This document shows positions 48,945 to 59,612 of a stretch of 64,000 bases of DNA, in pieces. The stretch covers positions 15,387,863 to 15,451,862 of the forward strand of contig NC_064535.1 of the NCBI RefSeq assembly GCF_023856365.1. Reading direction: 5' to 3'. Every line of letters begins with the position of its first letter. Within the stretch, counting starts at the first letter, position 1. The notes below the pieces were generated by a model. The model made no database searches, had not been told where the DNA came from, and saw nothing but the letters and a program-made list of their open reading frames with translations. The stretch is from Brienomyrus brachyistius (lineage: Eukaryota > Chordata > Actinopteri > Osteoglossiformes > Mormyridae). Position numbers and translations under genes: made by a program.

Positions 48945-49385
48945 GCTGCAGTTCGGTATGGAGGGAAGATGAGATTGAGGCTGGACCCTGCCGTAAAGGC
49001 ATCCCCAGATCATGGCTGGAAGCAGCTGAACCAGCTGACACATGGGCTCTGACCTGTGGACCAATCATGAGTCAGTATGGGACCTGGGCCGGTTATACCA
49101 CTGTTTTCACCTCTGCAACCACAATAAAAGGTGATAAAACTGAAAACACCATATAAAGGTTCCATCAGATAAATGTATGCTTTGCACTGAATTAAACGTC
49201 TCGTAATGCTGTGTATTTAGGGCAGTGGCTTATGCTGATTGCATGAAATGGGAAGTGTTATATAAATATATTTAAAGTGAATGATGGGTCTGTTGATAAG
49301 TGCAGAGACAGAAACAGAGCGAGAGTGTACACACAGAGAGCGGTGAGGTCACAGCGGGGCACACGCGTGTGCGTGTGTCTGTGGG
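48945..49385. other. unique sequence, no gene seen
   Basis: No element or exon recognised. Ends in a short GTGT-rich approach to the next MITE. Confidence 0.4.
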
Positions 49386-49392
49386 TGCGAGC

Positions 49393-49635
49393 GGGTATAC
49401 CTAATCTTATGGGGACACATTGTCCCCATAACGTGATAAATATCCATTTTTAAAACTCTATTTTATAAAAATCGGTGGCTGCAATTAAAAAAACTAAAGA
49501 TGCAAGGACTCTTGAATTTTGCTTGGTTACTTATGGTTATGTCTAGAGCAGGGTGGGGGTTAAGGTTGTCATATTTAGAGTTAGCATTTTTCCCATAAAA
49601 GTCAATGAGCAGGCCCCATAAGGATAGGTATACCC
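49393..49635 (+). mobile_element. (TG)n-embedded MITE, copy B
   Basis: Left end gggtatacctaatcttat and right end ataaggataggtataccc (49618-49635) are inverted repeats. The interior follows copy A in order (tgtccccataacgtgataaa, ttataaaaatcggtggctgc, tttttcccataaaagtcaat). It is 30 bp shorter than copy A through a deletion around the second 'tggtccccataag' block. Both copies have gagc immediately before the left end. Confidence 0.85.
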
Positions 49636-49638
49636 GAT

Positions 49639-49719
49639 ATGTGTGTGTGTGTATGTGCGCGCGTGTGTGTGTGTGTGTGCGTGCAAGTGGGTATGTGTGT
49701 GTGTGTGTGTGCGTGCGTG

Positions 49720-49758
<39 letters not shown>

Positions 49759-49779
49759 ATGCGTGCATGCGTGCATGTG

Positions 49780-49836
<57 letters not shown>

Positions 49837-49869
49837 ATGCGTGCATGTGTGTGTGTGTGTGTGTGTGTG
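49639..49869 (+). repeat. long complex (TG)n microsatellite with GCAT/GCGT interruptions
   Basis: About 230 bp of TG repeats with gcgtgc and gcatgc interruptions, directly abutting the right end of MITE copy B. Confidence 0.97.
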
Positions 49870-51390
49870 GGCACTGTTCACTGAAAATACGTCTTGGGGC
49901 AAAATCTACTGAGTGGGATAAGTATCTTCTGAACGAGTCACTGATAAAAACTTGCACTTTCACTCTTAGAGGCACACTCACACTGCCTGCAAAGGAAAAA
50001 AAACGTATTAAAAGCGTCCAGCAGAGAGACCCACACATGCCGTACACACCCTCACAGGCCTGAAATTCAGGCAAGACTGGACTGAGATTAAAAATCAGTC
50101 GTCAATGTTTACTCATACAGACCTACTGCACATACCCATCAGGGGGGATTTTCTTACAATAAATTTTGCACCCACCCCTGATGAGCCAAGGCAACTGCAG
50201 CAAAAACCTATGGATACGGAAGATCCGTATCCGTGGCGACCGCACCATCAATCCCTGCATCGGCCCGTATGTCACCCCAAGCACCTCCGCAGCAATCGGG
50301 CTTTGCGATCGCGGCTACGCCCCGCAGGTCCAGGAACAGCGGAGCGTTCCGCCTTCCTCCTGGAGCACACAGAGTCGGACGCTATCTATTGTTTCGAGAA
50401 GGTGATCCTTTTAAACAAGACCAGGGTCTCTTTTATCTACAGATGTTATTCAATTGTTCCGGGACGTTCTCGGTCATTAGAGCGTTTTAAATAATGCATC
50501 CGGTTTTAAAAGCACTTCTTATCTCACCGTGTGTCGTAACCTCATTAGCATAGGCAGATAATGAAACCGACCAGACAGAAAGAGATACGGACATAGTTAT
50601 TTTATTTTTTTTTTGGGGGGGTGGTGTCTAATGAAACCCATTTTTATCTTATTTTTATTAAAAGGACAGCAAGTGGACACTGGCGGGAGAAAGAAGGGAG
50701 ATACTGCTTAAATGTAGGCAATCAATTATGGTGCACGAATGCACTGATAGAGGGGATGCCGTCAGTCACCAGGCAGCCGTAGGGAGAACCGGGGATGGCG
50801 CTAAGAAGGTAATCGTGGCGCTGCTCTCTGTGAGGTCAGAGCAGCTGGTATCGCTCAGTATGCGGGAAAACACTCTCTTTCAGTCTCCACTCTCAAGTAT
50901 CCTGAGGTCATCAGCCACATCTTTCTGCTTCCAGCAGGGGATGCAAAGCTGAAGAGACTTCAGATGTCTGTTCCGTGGCTCCGCCCCCCCCGCCCCCCCC
51001 ACCCCTGCCCCCGTTTCAGTGCATTGCTGCCAATGCTCTTGTCATTTCAGCTGAAATCTAAATCCACCATGCCAGAGTTGCCCTCCCCTCAATGGCATAA
51101 ACAGGGCAGCACAAAGGCATGCCCCCAAGAATTCTACGGAAAGGGCTCCTTCCTGCAAACCGAAGCATCACTGCCCACACTCATGCCCCCCCACCCTACT
51201 GTCTGGATCCACAGCCTCCCTCCTTATAGTGGAGGGAGAACTTAGGGAAAAATCAGATGATTATATTTTATGATCCAATGACACGAAACCCATAAAGCAG
51301 GGTCTTCAAAAATTACTTATTATTGCCAGCATTAAGTACTTTAATAGTCCATAGGCTCTTTTTAAGTGATATTTTGTTCCATATCCCTTT
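49870..51390. other. unique sequence, no gene seen
   Basis: 50200-50480 is CpG-containing and repeat-free, with a 129-codon plus-strand frame (50105-50494) that has no recognisable domain. A T11 then G7 stretch lies near 50606-50623, and C-rich runs near 50985-51010. Confidence 0.4.
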
Positions 51391-51394
51391 ATTA

Positions 51395-51587
51395 GGAGCA
51401 TGGTGTGTGGGTCTGGGGGGCAGGACTCTGGGCCTGTGTTCAAATCCCATGGCTGGTGGAGTGATGTCACCACTGGGCCCTTGAGCAGGGCCCTAACCCC
51501 AATTGCTCCAGGGACTGACTGATCCTGTTCTCCGATCCTCTCTTGCATCACTTTGGATAAGAGGGTCTGCTAAATAAATAAATGTTA
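51395..51587 (+). mobile_element. tRNA-derived SINE, TAAATA-tailed family (best copy)
   Basis: The head ggagcatggtgtgtgggtct is followed by a B-box-like gttcaaatccc at 51438-51448, a body with ccctaaccccaattgctcca, and a tail ggataagagggtctgctaaa then taaataaatgtt. The order head, B box, body, tail is intact. Target duplication not clear. Confidence 0.75.
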
Positions 51588-51631
51588 TTCAGTACAGGGT
51601 TGTGATGGAAGCGATTATAGAATATGGAAAT

Positions 51632-51790
51632 GATTCGATTAGATTAGATTCAGCTTTATTGTCGCTGTGCAAAGTACAATTACTCAGACAACTAAATGCA
51701 GTTCGGCATCTAATCTGAAAATGCAATTTAGTGCATATATATATATATGTGTGTGGTACATAAAAAGAAAAATCAACATCCATGCAGTGG
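51632..51790. mobile_element. retroelement-derived dispersed repeat fragment
   Basis: ttagattcagctttattgtc, then caactaaatgcagttcggca and aatgcaatttagtgca, is a recognisable fish dispersed-repeat pattern. It ends in a short (AT)n tract at 51736-51749. Family not assigned. Confidence 0.45.
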
Positions 51791-51799
51791 TATACATGG

Positions 51800-52750
51800 T
51801 GTGGGATAAACAGTGAGAAGAATGAGAGTTGTGTACAATATTAACATGATAAAGATCATTATTAGTGTGTCATCTATACTTTTTGCTGTCACGTATAAAA
51901 ACCATTCATTTTGCCAAAGCAATGCTGTTGCAGACAGAATTGTGCCCCACCCCCTTTAAAAGTGACCGTATGTTCATTATCACCTAACAATTAGGTTTAG
52001 GGATAACCCAGCTCCTCCGTCGTTCCAGACAGAGAAAGGTCAGAGCGTGGCCCTCTTTCCAGCTCCCAACAAGCAACTGGCGTCGTCTTCTCCATAAACT
52101 CTACAGAATGGGCGGCAGCCGAAGATGCATCGTTTTTTTTTTCCACCCATCAGATTGTTGACTCACCCTTGTACTGAATATTTCCCCTTTTTGGGGTAAC
52201 CTCTTGCGTGGTTCGCAGTGGTGTTAAGTTTGTGCCGATGGAGCCAAGTCATAACATTTCCTAATATCTAACACCTTTCTAAAGGAAATGTTGAAAAGTA
52301 TTATTTCATAAGCTAAGTTGGGTGGGAAAAAAGTTTGAACTGTTGATATGGTGCAAAGGATATTTCATCACTGCTTCCTGTGGATTTATCAGAAACTGTG
52401 TGTGTCTTTATACATAAAAGGGACTGAAATCGTGAACTCCGACTCCTGCACCTGAATCACGAAAACCTTCTTGTTCAGAGTAGAGCCTGCAGCTTAAAAT
52501 AATATTTTAACACAGCAAATCTTGAGTGCTCTTTCTTTTTTTCCATGGAACTCTTGACCGTCTGGTCAACTTTACCGTTGATGTAGCGTTGACATGACGT
52601 TGACCGGTAGACGGGTTATATGGAATTTTGGGGAAAGCGTTCCAAAGCAAACAGCTCTCCCAGTGTCCTTGTCTACTCCGTGAGGGGGCAGCGACGCAGT
52701 ACAGGGACAGCAAGCGCAAAAGGTTAGATCTTAACTGGCTCAGATGCAAA
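51800..52750. other. unique sequence, no gene seen
   Basis: A T10 stretch near 52133-52142. Nothing else recognised. Confidence 0.4.
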
Positions 52751-52751
52751 T

Positions 52752-53300
52752 CCTAAGCACTGCACTGGGGAGATGCCCTAAGTACTGTACTGGGGAGATG
52801 CCCTAAGTAATGCACTGGGTAGATGCCCTAAGCACTGCACTGGGGAAATGCCCTAAGCACTGCACTGGGGAGATGCCCTAAGTACTATACTGGGGAGATG
52901 CCCTAAGTAATGCACTGGGTAGATGCCCTAAGCATTGCACTGGGGAAATGCCCTAAGCACTGCACTGGGGAAATGCCCTAAGCACTGCACTGGGGAAATG
53001 CCCTAAGCACTGCACTGGGGAGATGCCCTAAGCACTGCATTGGGGAGATTCCCTAAGCACTGTACTGGGAAGATGCCCTAAGCACTGCACTGGGGAGATG
53101 CCCTAAGCACTGCACTGGGGAAATGCCCTAAGCACTGCACTGGGGAGATTCCCTAAGCACTGTACTGGGGAGATGCCCTAAGTACTGCACTGGGGAGATG
53201 CCCTAAGCACTGCACTGGGGAGATGCCTTAAACACTACACTGGGGAGATGCCCTAAGTACTGCACTGGGGAGATGCCCTAAGTACGGTACTGGGGAGATA
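52752..53300 (+). repeat. 25-bp minisatellite, 22 units
   Basis: The unit reads about cctaagcactgcactggggagatgc. The ctgggg landmark runs from 52765 to 53290, exactly 21 periods of 25 bp, so there are no net length changes. Point variants recur 100 bp apart (gtaatgcactgggtagatg at 52807 and 52907; ggggagattccctaag at 53042 and 53142), showing four-unit block duplications. Confidence 0.97.
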
Positions 53301-55095
53301 TTTGAATGCTTATCTGGGCTGTAGCCCAGGGCCCAAAAGTGTAGGGGTCCCAAATTTGTTTCTGGTTGTTACTACAATATTTTACACTGTAAAAAGTGCC
53401 CCAACAATAACTGTAGCCCAGGGGCCCCCACCACCCCTAAATTAACCCCCACTTGCATCAAGAGGGACGTCTGTCTGCATTTTCAGAGGGCCAATCCTCT
53501 CACGGGGATCTTGGGACCAAAAATCATGAATCTGTCTGAACTGGAATGGAGACAATTAACTATATAGATAAATAGTCTAGAATAGTGGTCCCCCATAATC
53601 CTGGGGGGTTGGGGAAGGGGTTGGTTAATTTAGAAATATAGACTATAAGTCACACCTTTTTTATGACACCTGAAGTTTGTATGGAAACACCCACATGTAT
53701 TAAATCATATACAGTACAGGGTGCCAATGTATTTAGCACCAATGTATGCATTATGAGAACACTCATACAAGCACATGTAAAGTTCAGTTTTATAGGAGCT
53801 GATAAAATTACCAAAAGGCATGGGTAGTATGTAGAGAACATGCAAGTATGTTTGCAATTCTGTGGATTACATTATCCTACAAGTTAACACTAAGCATACA
53901 TTCCTAAGGGAAGGAAAAATCCTGTGCTTACTCACCTAGCAAGCAAAGAATGTGGTGATTGACAGCAGTACTAACCACAGCAAATTCCTAATTCCCCCCC
54001 AAAAACTGTACACCACTAGAATAACATTAAGATACACTGTAACCAGTTCTGAAACCCTTTACTTGTCTAGTTTCCCTACGAAATCTCAGCACATGTAGCA
54101 GGGTCTGGTTCTCCATAAGGGCACCGGAGAGAGGTATCGAAAGGAGTGGACACTCAAGAACGTTCCTGGACTGCCAAGGCCGGCCCCTGAATGTCGTTCG
54201 GGTGGGGGGGAGGCTGACTCTGTTTGCCTTTCTTAGAAAAATAAACCATAAGAGAGGGAAGGATAACATTAATGCTGAGCATTAATTTCAATGATATTAC
54301 ACCTACTTTAAAGACATCTACCAACCTCCACATCTTTATTCACCATATCAGAGGTAATTTAATTAAGTAAAAGCATTTTAATCAAACCAATCTTTTGTCC
54401 TCTATTCTCCTTAATTTCATGTACATTCTCCGCTTAATGCGTAGCCTCGTTGCTGCTTAATATCGGACATTTAAACATTGAGGAAGGTCATTGAGAGAAG
54501 GTTGAGCCCCCAGTGGGATGGAAACCATTGTACCTTAGGACTTAAAACAAGAAAAGTTTCTGGCTTGATGTCAACAGTGAAAATGTAGGAGCAGTTCAAA
54601 ATTTAGGATATGTGAGTCAGAATTTATTTCACAGAGTTTGTTACTCTTGGCACAGACTGTCCTGGAAGTTTAACCCTGCTTTTGTGTTCCTGGACGGAGT
54701 TACTCCACGAGTAAGGCAACACTCCGAGAAGCCAGAGATTCTCCGAATGTGAGGTGAGGGCTTTTGATGCCAGACATCTATCTGGTAGCAGAGCTGGGCA
54801 GCCAATGGACGTTCTAGAAATTGCATCCTGGAGCCAGTGAAAGTGACCACTGTTGCAGGCTTTGGAGGAGCTTAGGCCGTTGGCACACTGAGGTTCATAT
54901 TTTTGCACCATTCTCCAGGCCTGTATAAAAAAGGTGCCCAGTATTTTTAACTGTTCATGCTTCCCCTAGTTGAGCCACCGGGTCATGCCATGCCAGCCAG
55001 AGTCATGTGTGACTTCCCCCTTTCCCTTCTTCTGCAGACACTGTCACACGGTCATGACAAAGCAGGGCATGAGAAGGTCTGAGAGTGGCGATGGC
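53301..55095. other. unique sequence, no gene seen
   Basis: No gene or clear element. A strong-looking 3' splice-site motif (pyrimidine tract then CAG, AG at 55036-55037) lies just before the next array. Confidence 0.4.
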
Positions 55096-55100
55096 TGCCC

Positions 55101-56640
55101 TTGCCCCATACCACGAGGTCCTCCTGCTCCCACCATCCCGCTCCTGCCCCATACCACGAGGTCCTCCTGCTCCCACCATCCCGCTCCTGCCCCTTACCAC
55201 GAGGTCCTCCTGCTCCCACCATCCCGCTCCTGCCCCTTACCACGAGGTCCTCCTGCTCCCACCATCCCGCTCCTGCCCCATACCACGAGGTCCTCCTGCT
55301 CTCACCATCCCGCTCCTGCCCCATACCACGAGGTCCTCCTGCTCCCACCATCCCGCTCCTGCCCCATACCACGAGGTCCTCCTGCTCCCACCATCCCGCT
55401 CCTGCCCCATACCACGAGGTCCTCCTGCTCCCACCATCCCGCTCCTGCCCCATACCACGAGGTCCTCCTGCTCCCACCATCCCGCTCCTGCCCCATACCA
55501 CGAGGTCCTCCTGCTCCCACCATCCCGCTCCTGCCCCATACCACGAGGTCCTCCTGCTCCCACCATCCCGCTCCTGCCCCATACCACGAGGTCCTCCTGC
55601 TCCCACCATCCCGCTCCTGCCCCATACCACGAGGTCCTCCTGCTCTCACCATCCTGCTCCTGCCCCATACCACGAGGTCCTCCTGCTCTCACCATCCCGC
55701 TCCTGCCCCATACCACGAGGTCCTCCTGCTCCCACCATCCCGCTCCTGCCCCATACCACGAGGTCCTCCTGCTCTCACCATCCCGCTCCTGCCCCATACC
55801 ACGAGGTCCTCCTGCTCCCACCATCCCGCTCCTGCCCCATACCACGAGGTCCTCCTGCTCCCACTATCCCGCTCCTGCCCCATACCACGAGGTCCTCCTG
55901 CTCCTACCATCCCGCTCCTGCCCCTTACCACGAGGTCCTCCTGCTCCCACCATCCCGCTCCTGCCCCATACCACGAGGTCCTCCTGCTCCCACCATCCCG
56001 CTCCTGCCCCATACCACGAGGTCCTCCTGCTCCTACCATCCCGCTCCTGCCCCTTACCACGAGGTCCTCCTGCTCCCACCATCCCGCTCCTGCCCCATAC
56101 CACGAGGTCCTCCTGCTCCCACCATCCTGCTCCTGCCCCATACCACGAGGTCCTCCTGCTCCCACCATCCCGCTCCTGCCCCATACCACGAGGTCCTCCT
56201 GCTCCTACCATCCCGCTCCTGCCCCTTACCACGAGGTCCTCCTGCTCCCACCATCCCGCTCCTGCCCCATACCACGAGGTCCTCCTGCTCCTACCATCCC
56301 GCTCCTGCCCCTTACCACGAGGTCCTCCTGCTCCCACCATCCTGCCCCTGCCCCTTACCACGAGGTCCTCCTGCTCCTACCATCCCGCCACTGCCCCTTA
56401 CCATGAGGTCCTCCTTCTCCCACCATCCCGCTCCTGCCCCTTACCATGAGGTCCTCCTGCTCCCACCATCCCGCTCCTGCCCCTTACCATGACATCCTCC
56501 TGCTCCTACCATCCCGCTCCTGCCCCTTACCATGAGGTCCTCCTTCTCCCACCATCCCGCTCCTGCCCCTTACCACGAAGTCCTCCTGCTCCCACCATCC
56601 CGCCTCTGCCCCTTACTATGAGGTCCTCCTGCTCTTACCT
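55101..56640 (+). repeat. 43-bp minisatellite, 36 units
   Basis: The unit begins about accacgaggtcctcctgctc and continues ccaccatcccgctcctgcccc. The gaggtc position runs from 55115 to 56620, exactly 35 periods of 43 bp, with no indels. Because 43 is not a multiple of 3 each frame cycles through all three phases, and no unit has a stop in any plus frame, so all three stay open for over 450 codons. The plus strand is pyrimidine-rich; the minus strand carries repeated GGG and GGGG groups with G-quadruplex potential. I treat it as non-coding. Confidence 0.97.
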
Positions 56641-56828
56641 TGAGCCCCATCTGATGCAAAACATCTGCTCTTCACTCACGGCTTATTCAAATGTCGTTTT
56701 CTCACAGAATTTCCCATAATCCCCTGCTCTGTGTGCATGTATCCATCGACATCTGTGTGTCTTGGTTCTGTTGATGCCTTTGAATGAGTATACATATGTA
56801 TCCCTGTGGATGTCTGCGATCATAAGGT

Positions 56829-56874
56829 ATGTGTGTGTGCATGTGTGTGTGTGTCTGCCTGTCTGTCTGTCTCT
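56829..56874 (+). repeat. (TG)n / (TCTG)n microsatellite
   Basis: A short TG tract followed by TGCCTGTCTGTCTGTC repeats. Confidence 0.85.
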
Positions 56875-57059
56875 GTATCCATTATTATTATTACAAACCA
56901 TCACCATAAACACCACTTAACTTAAAGTATAAAAGGCAATCTCTCCATTTTAACTGTTGTATCAACTGAAATGTTGCATGAAGACTCAGCAAACATTCAA
57001 GTTTTTCTCTAACTGAGTGTGAATCTTTATTTTCACTCACACACACAAACACATACATA

Positions 57060-57277
57060 TATCTTTATGGATTTTCCACTCATTTATATGGACATAACCC
57101 TATTCCCAACTATGACAATCTTAACCTCTACTCAGTCCTAGGCTTAACCATACGTAACCAAACAAAATACTTTAATCATTTATAGTTATTGATTGCATTC
57201 ACAGATTTTTATAAAGTTGAGTTTTCCCTTGTGGGGAAAAATGTCAAAGTAACAGTTTTGGTTCCCACAAAGTAATA
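57060..57277 (-). mobile_element. (TG)n-embedded MITE, copy E (reverse)
   Basis: On the minus strand it shows the same block order as copy C: a tttttccccac-type left part, acagatttttataaagttga (plus-strand text), a 'gttaagcctaggactgag' counterpart of the ggttagggctggg block, and a ccatata-type right end. CA tracts lie at 57034-57060 and 57302-57316, again on both sides. Terminal repeats are decayed. Confidence 0.6.
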
Positions 57278-57293
57278 CCCCCCCCCCCCCCCC
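57278..57293. repeat. C16 homopolymer
   Basis: Uninterrupted run of 16 C, abutting the MITE copy. Confidence 0.98.
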
Positions 57294-57551
57294 GCCCCAC
57301 CCGTACACACACATAAACATCCCTGCTCTGTTACATCATCACCTGAACTAGGCCACCTTGTATTTTCCACTAGGGAGCAAACGTGGAAGCCCCCCCCCTC
57401 AAAGCAAGCGGTTTATTTGTTCCGATAACACACACATTCACACACCCCCCTCTGGGTCCAGTCTTCCGATTCCCCCCCGAGTTCCTCCAGAAGACGTGGT
57501 AATGTGCCGCTTTATTACTGCGTTTCCATATGGAGGCACCTGTGGAGCCGT

Positions 57552-57571
57552 AAAAAAAAAAAAAAAAAAAA
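57552..57571. repeat. A20 homopolymer
   Basis: Uninterrupted run of 20 A. Confidence 0.98.
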
Positions 57572-57641
57572 CTAGCGAATCGCGATTGCGTTGGCTGGTG
57601 TTGGTCCCGACTGCCTGTCGACCGGGGGGTCATTTACTGGA

Positions 57642-57656
57642 GGGGGGGGGGGGGGG
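57642..57656. repeat. G15 homopolymer
   Basis: Uninterrupted run of 15 G. Confidence 0.98.
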
Positions 57657-58009
57657 TAGTGTCATGGTGGGGCCACAGCTCTGAGGTTTGCTCGCCGTCT
57701 ATTTAAAGTTCTGTGTCTGGCTCCCTGGGGAGGGAGGGAGGGAAAGAAGGGTAGAAAAAAAGAAAAAGAGAAACCCAAATTACACAAAGTTCAGGGGAAA
57801 GGTCAGGGGAATGCTGTGACGGCAGCCATAATTTGTTTTAATAAATACAATTAGGGCCGTTCTGCAGGGGCGCCGGCCATAGTCTGCTTTTCTAACCTGG
57901 TCACCTGAGGCTTGAGGGCTACCCTGGAAGGGTTAGTCCTAATCAGCTCCCAAGATTAAGCATATGTGCATGTGCATTCATGTGCCTTCATCTATAAGTC
58001 TGTACCTAC

Positions 58010-58378
58010 GAGAGGAAGACTGTGACCCACAGCGTGTGATGGCGTGAGACAGCATGGGCATTTATCTGTGAGAGGGTGAGACCACATCCCACAGCGTGTA
58101 ATGGTGTGTGTGACTGCATGGGACTTCTTCTGCGAAAGGGTGAGACTGCGTCGCACAGTGTGTGACGGCATGTGAGTCTGCACGGGAGTTTGTCTGCAGG
58201 AGGGTGACCGGGTTCCACAGCGTGCAACGGCATGTGAGACTGTATGGAAGTTTGTCTGCGAAAGGATGACTGGGTTCCACAGCATGCAACGGAGTGTGAG
58301 TCTGCATGGGAGTTTTTGTGTGCGACAGGGTGACCGGGTTCCACAGCATGCGACAGCATGTGAGACTATAGTTTGCGT
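58010..58378 (+). repeat. 62-64-bp tandem array, about 6 units
   Basis: The landmark cacag recurs at 58028, 58090, 58154, 58216, 58278 and 58342 (steps of 62, 64, 62, 62, 64). The unit includes gggtgaccgggttccacagc, gcaacggcatgtgagtctgc and atgggagtttgtctgcgaaa. Units are more diverged than in the 25- and 43-bp arrays. Confidence 0.9.
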
Positions 58379-58448
58379 ACGTCTGTGTGGATCCCAATGT
58401 CCCAATGCAATGATGAGGACAATGATCCTGACAATGATGAAAATGATG

Positions 58449-58796
58449 CCGTCCTTCGGATGAGACGTAAAACTGAGGTTCTGTGTCATAAAAGATCCCT
58501 GAGCATCTTTGGAAAGAATAGGGGTGGTTTCCCCACGTCCTGGCTAAAAGTGCCCGCTGTTGCCCTACCAGATCTAGCCTCTTAATCATCCCCTGCATCT
58601 GAATGGTGAATTCTCTCCTGCCCCTTCACCACTTTTCCTACTGCGTGGTGAGTGTACTGGTGCTGAATGGCTGCTGTCACATCATCCAGGTGGGTGTTAC
58701 ACAGTGGTGGAAGTGCCCCCCCCCCCCCCCCCCCCGTTGGTTCTGTAAAGCCCTTTCGGTGTCAAGAAAAGCTCTATGTAAATGCAGCATTCATTC
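58449..58796 (+). mobile_element. dispersed SINE-like repeat with CTATGTAAATG tail
   Basis: Starts ccgtccttcggatgagacgt, continues with gtcataaaagatccctgagc and caccacttttcctactgcgt, and ends gtaaagccctttcggtgtca then aaaagctctatgtaaatg. This matches a widespread fish retroposon pattern. A C20 run at 58716-58735 lies inside it. The 3' end is also found at 46230-46330. Confidence 0.65.
58716..58735. repeat. C20 homopolymer
   Basis: Uninterrupted run of 20 C within the SINE-like repeat. Confidence 0.98.
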
Positions 58797-58799
58797 TAA

Positions 58800-59480
58800 T
58801 AAGGTTTATGCATTCACTTACTGGCTCTGTTGACTGCATTCGGTTTGGCGCAATTTACACATGCATGCGTGCATATTTAGATATTATCCTGAAGCTGATT
58901 GCCACAGTGACGTGTGCATCGCACATGTGGAAACTTTCTGATGGCCCAGACAGATAACTGCAAAAAGCATGAAACATCCAATCTTTCCACACCATGCTTT
59001 TTTTATTAAGAAAACCCGCTGCAAATTTTTTAAATATATACACAACAAAACTTAATTACTATGGCATAATACCAATTACTTTTCGCTCGACATTCTTATC
59101 TTAATTACTTGGGCAGACGAACTTTAATTGGAATTAGGAGGCCGGGCCGGCCCTGGGACTGAGGCGCCACATTCCTGCTGAAATGGACCTAAACGATTCC
59201 CCTGATTTCCTCCATCCTTCTGGAGAAATGTCTTTAGGGTACAAGAAGCACGTTAAAAATCCTAAGAAAAATCGAACAACTGAATGGTAAACGGGGGGGT
59301 GCATCTCTCCCACTGCGGAGTGGGCGTGTTTGCTGCTTACTGCATCAGTCATCCCTTTCAGACGTCCAATGGGCAACAAGGTCTTCCTCCCTTCCCAGCC
59401 CCCTTCCCCTAGATTCAGGTGGGTGGGAGCCAGGTCCTTGGCCAGAAATAAATTTCAAGGGGTCTCCAGTAATCCTACCG
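58800..59480. other. unique sequence, no gene seen
   Basis: No gene or clear element recognised. Confidence 0.4.
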
Positions 59481-59482
59481 AC

Positions 59483-59612
59483 CAAGGTGGACAGTTCGCG
59501 TTCAGAAAGTACAAGTCCAGACCAAAATTTTCCTTCAACTGACCAGCTGAGTATAAAGAGTCACATTCACAGTGTACTCAGCTGGTCGGTTGAAGGGAAA
59601 TTTTGGCTCAAA
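59483..59612. mobile_element. foldback hAT-type MITE, copy 3
   Basis: Left part ggtggacagttcgcgttcag then aaagtacaagtccagacc matches copies 1 and 2. Arms at 59527-59553 and 59575-59604 (ttccttcaactgaccagctg and its near-complement cagctggtcggttgaaggga) form a strong hairpin around a 21-bp loop. The right end is truncated before the CCACCTCTG terminus. Confidence 0.75.

Larger units (their letters stand above)
57320..58005. other. unique sequence, no gene seen
   Basis: 57820-57960 is repeat-free with ataatttgttttaataaata then caattagggccgttctgcag, a possible conserved element. Nothing coding recognised. Confidence 0.35.

Noticed and set aside
49463..50074. Long His/Thr or Cys/Val open frames
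   Set aside because: Translations of a (TG)n/(CA)n microsatellite.
52752..53300. Regularly spaced repeats resembling a CRISPR array
   Set aside because: Units are contiguous with no spacers, and the genome is that of a vertebrate.
54970..56492. Open frames of 450-480 codons in all three plus frames, and 120-200 codons on the minus strand
   Set aside because: They come from a 43-bp minisatellite without stops. The unit is not a multiple of three, so no single protein repeat is favoured.
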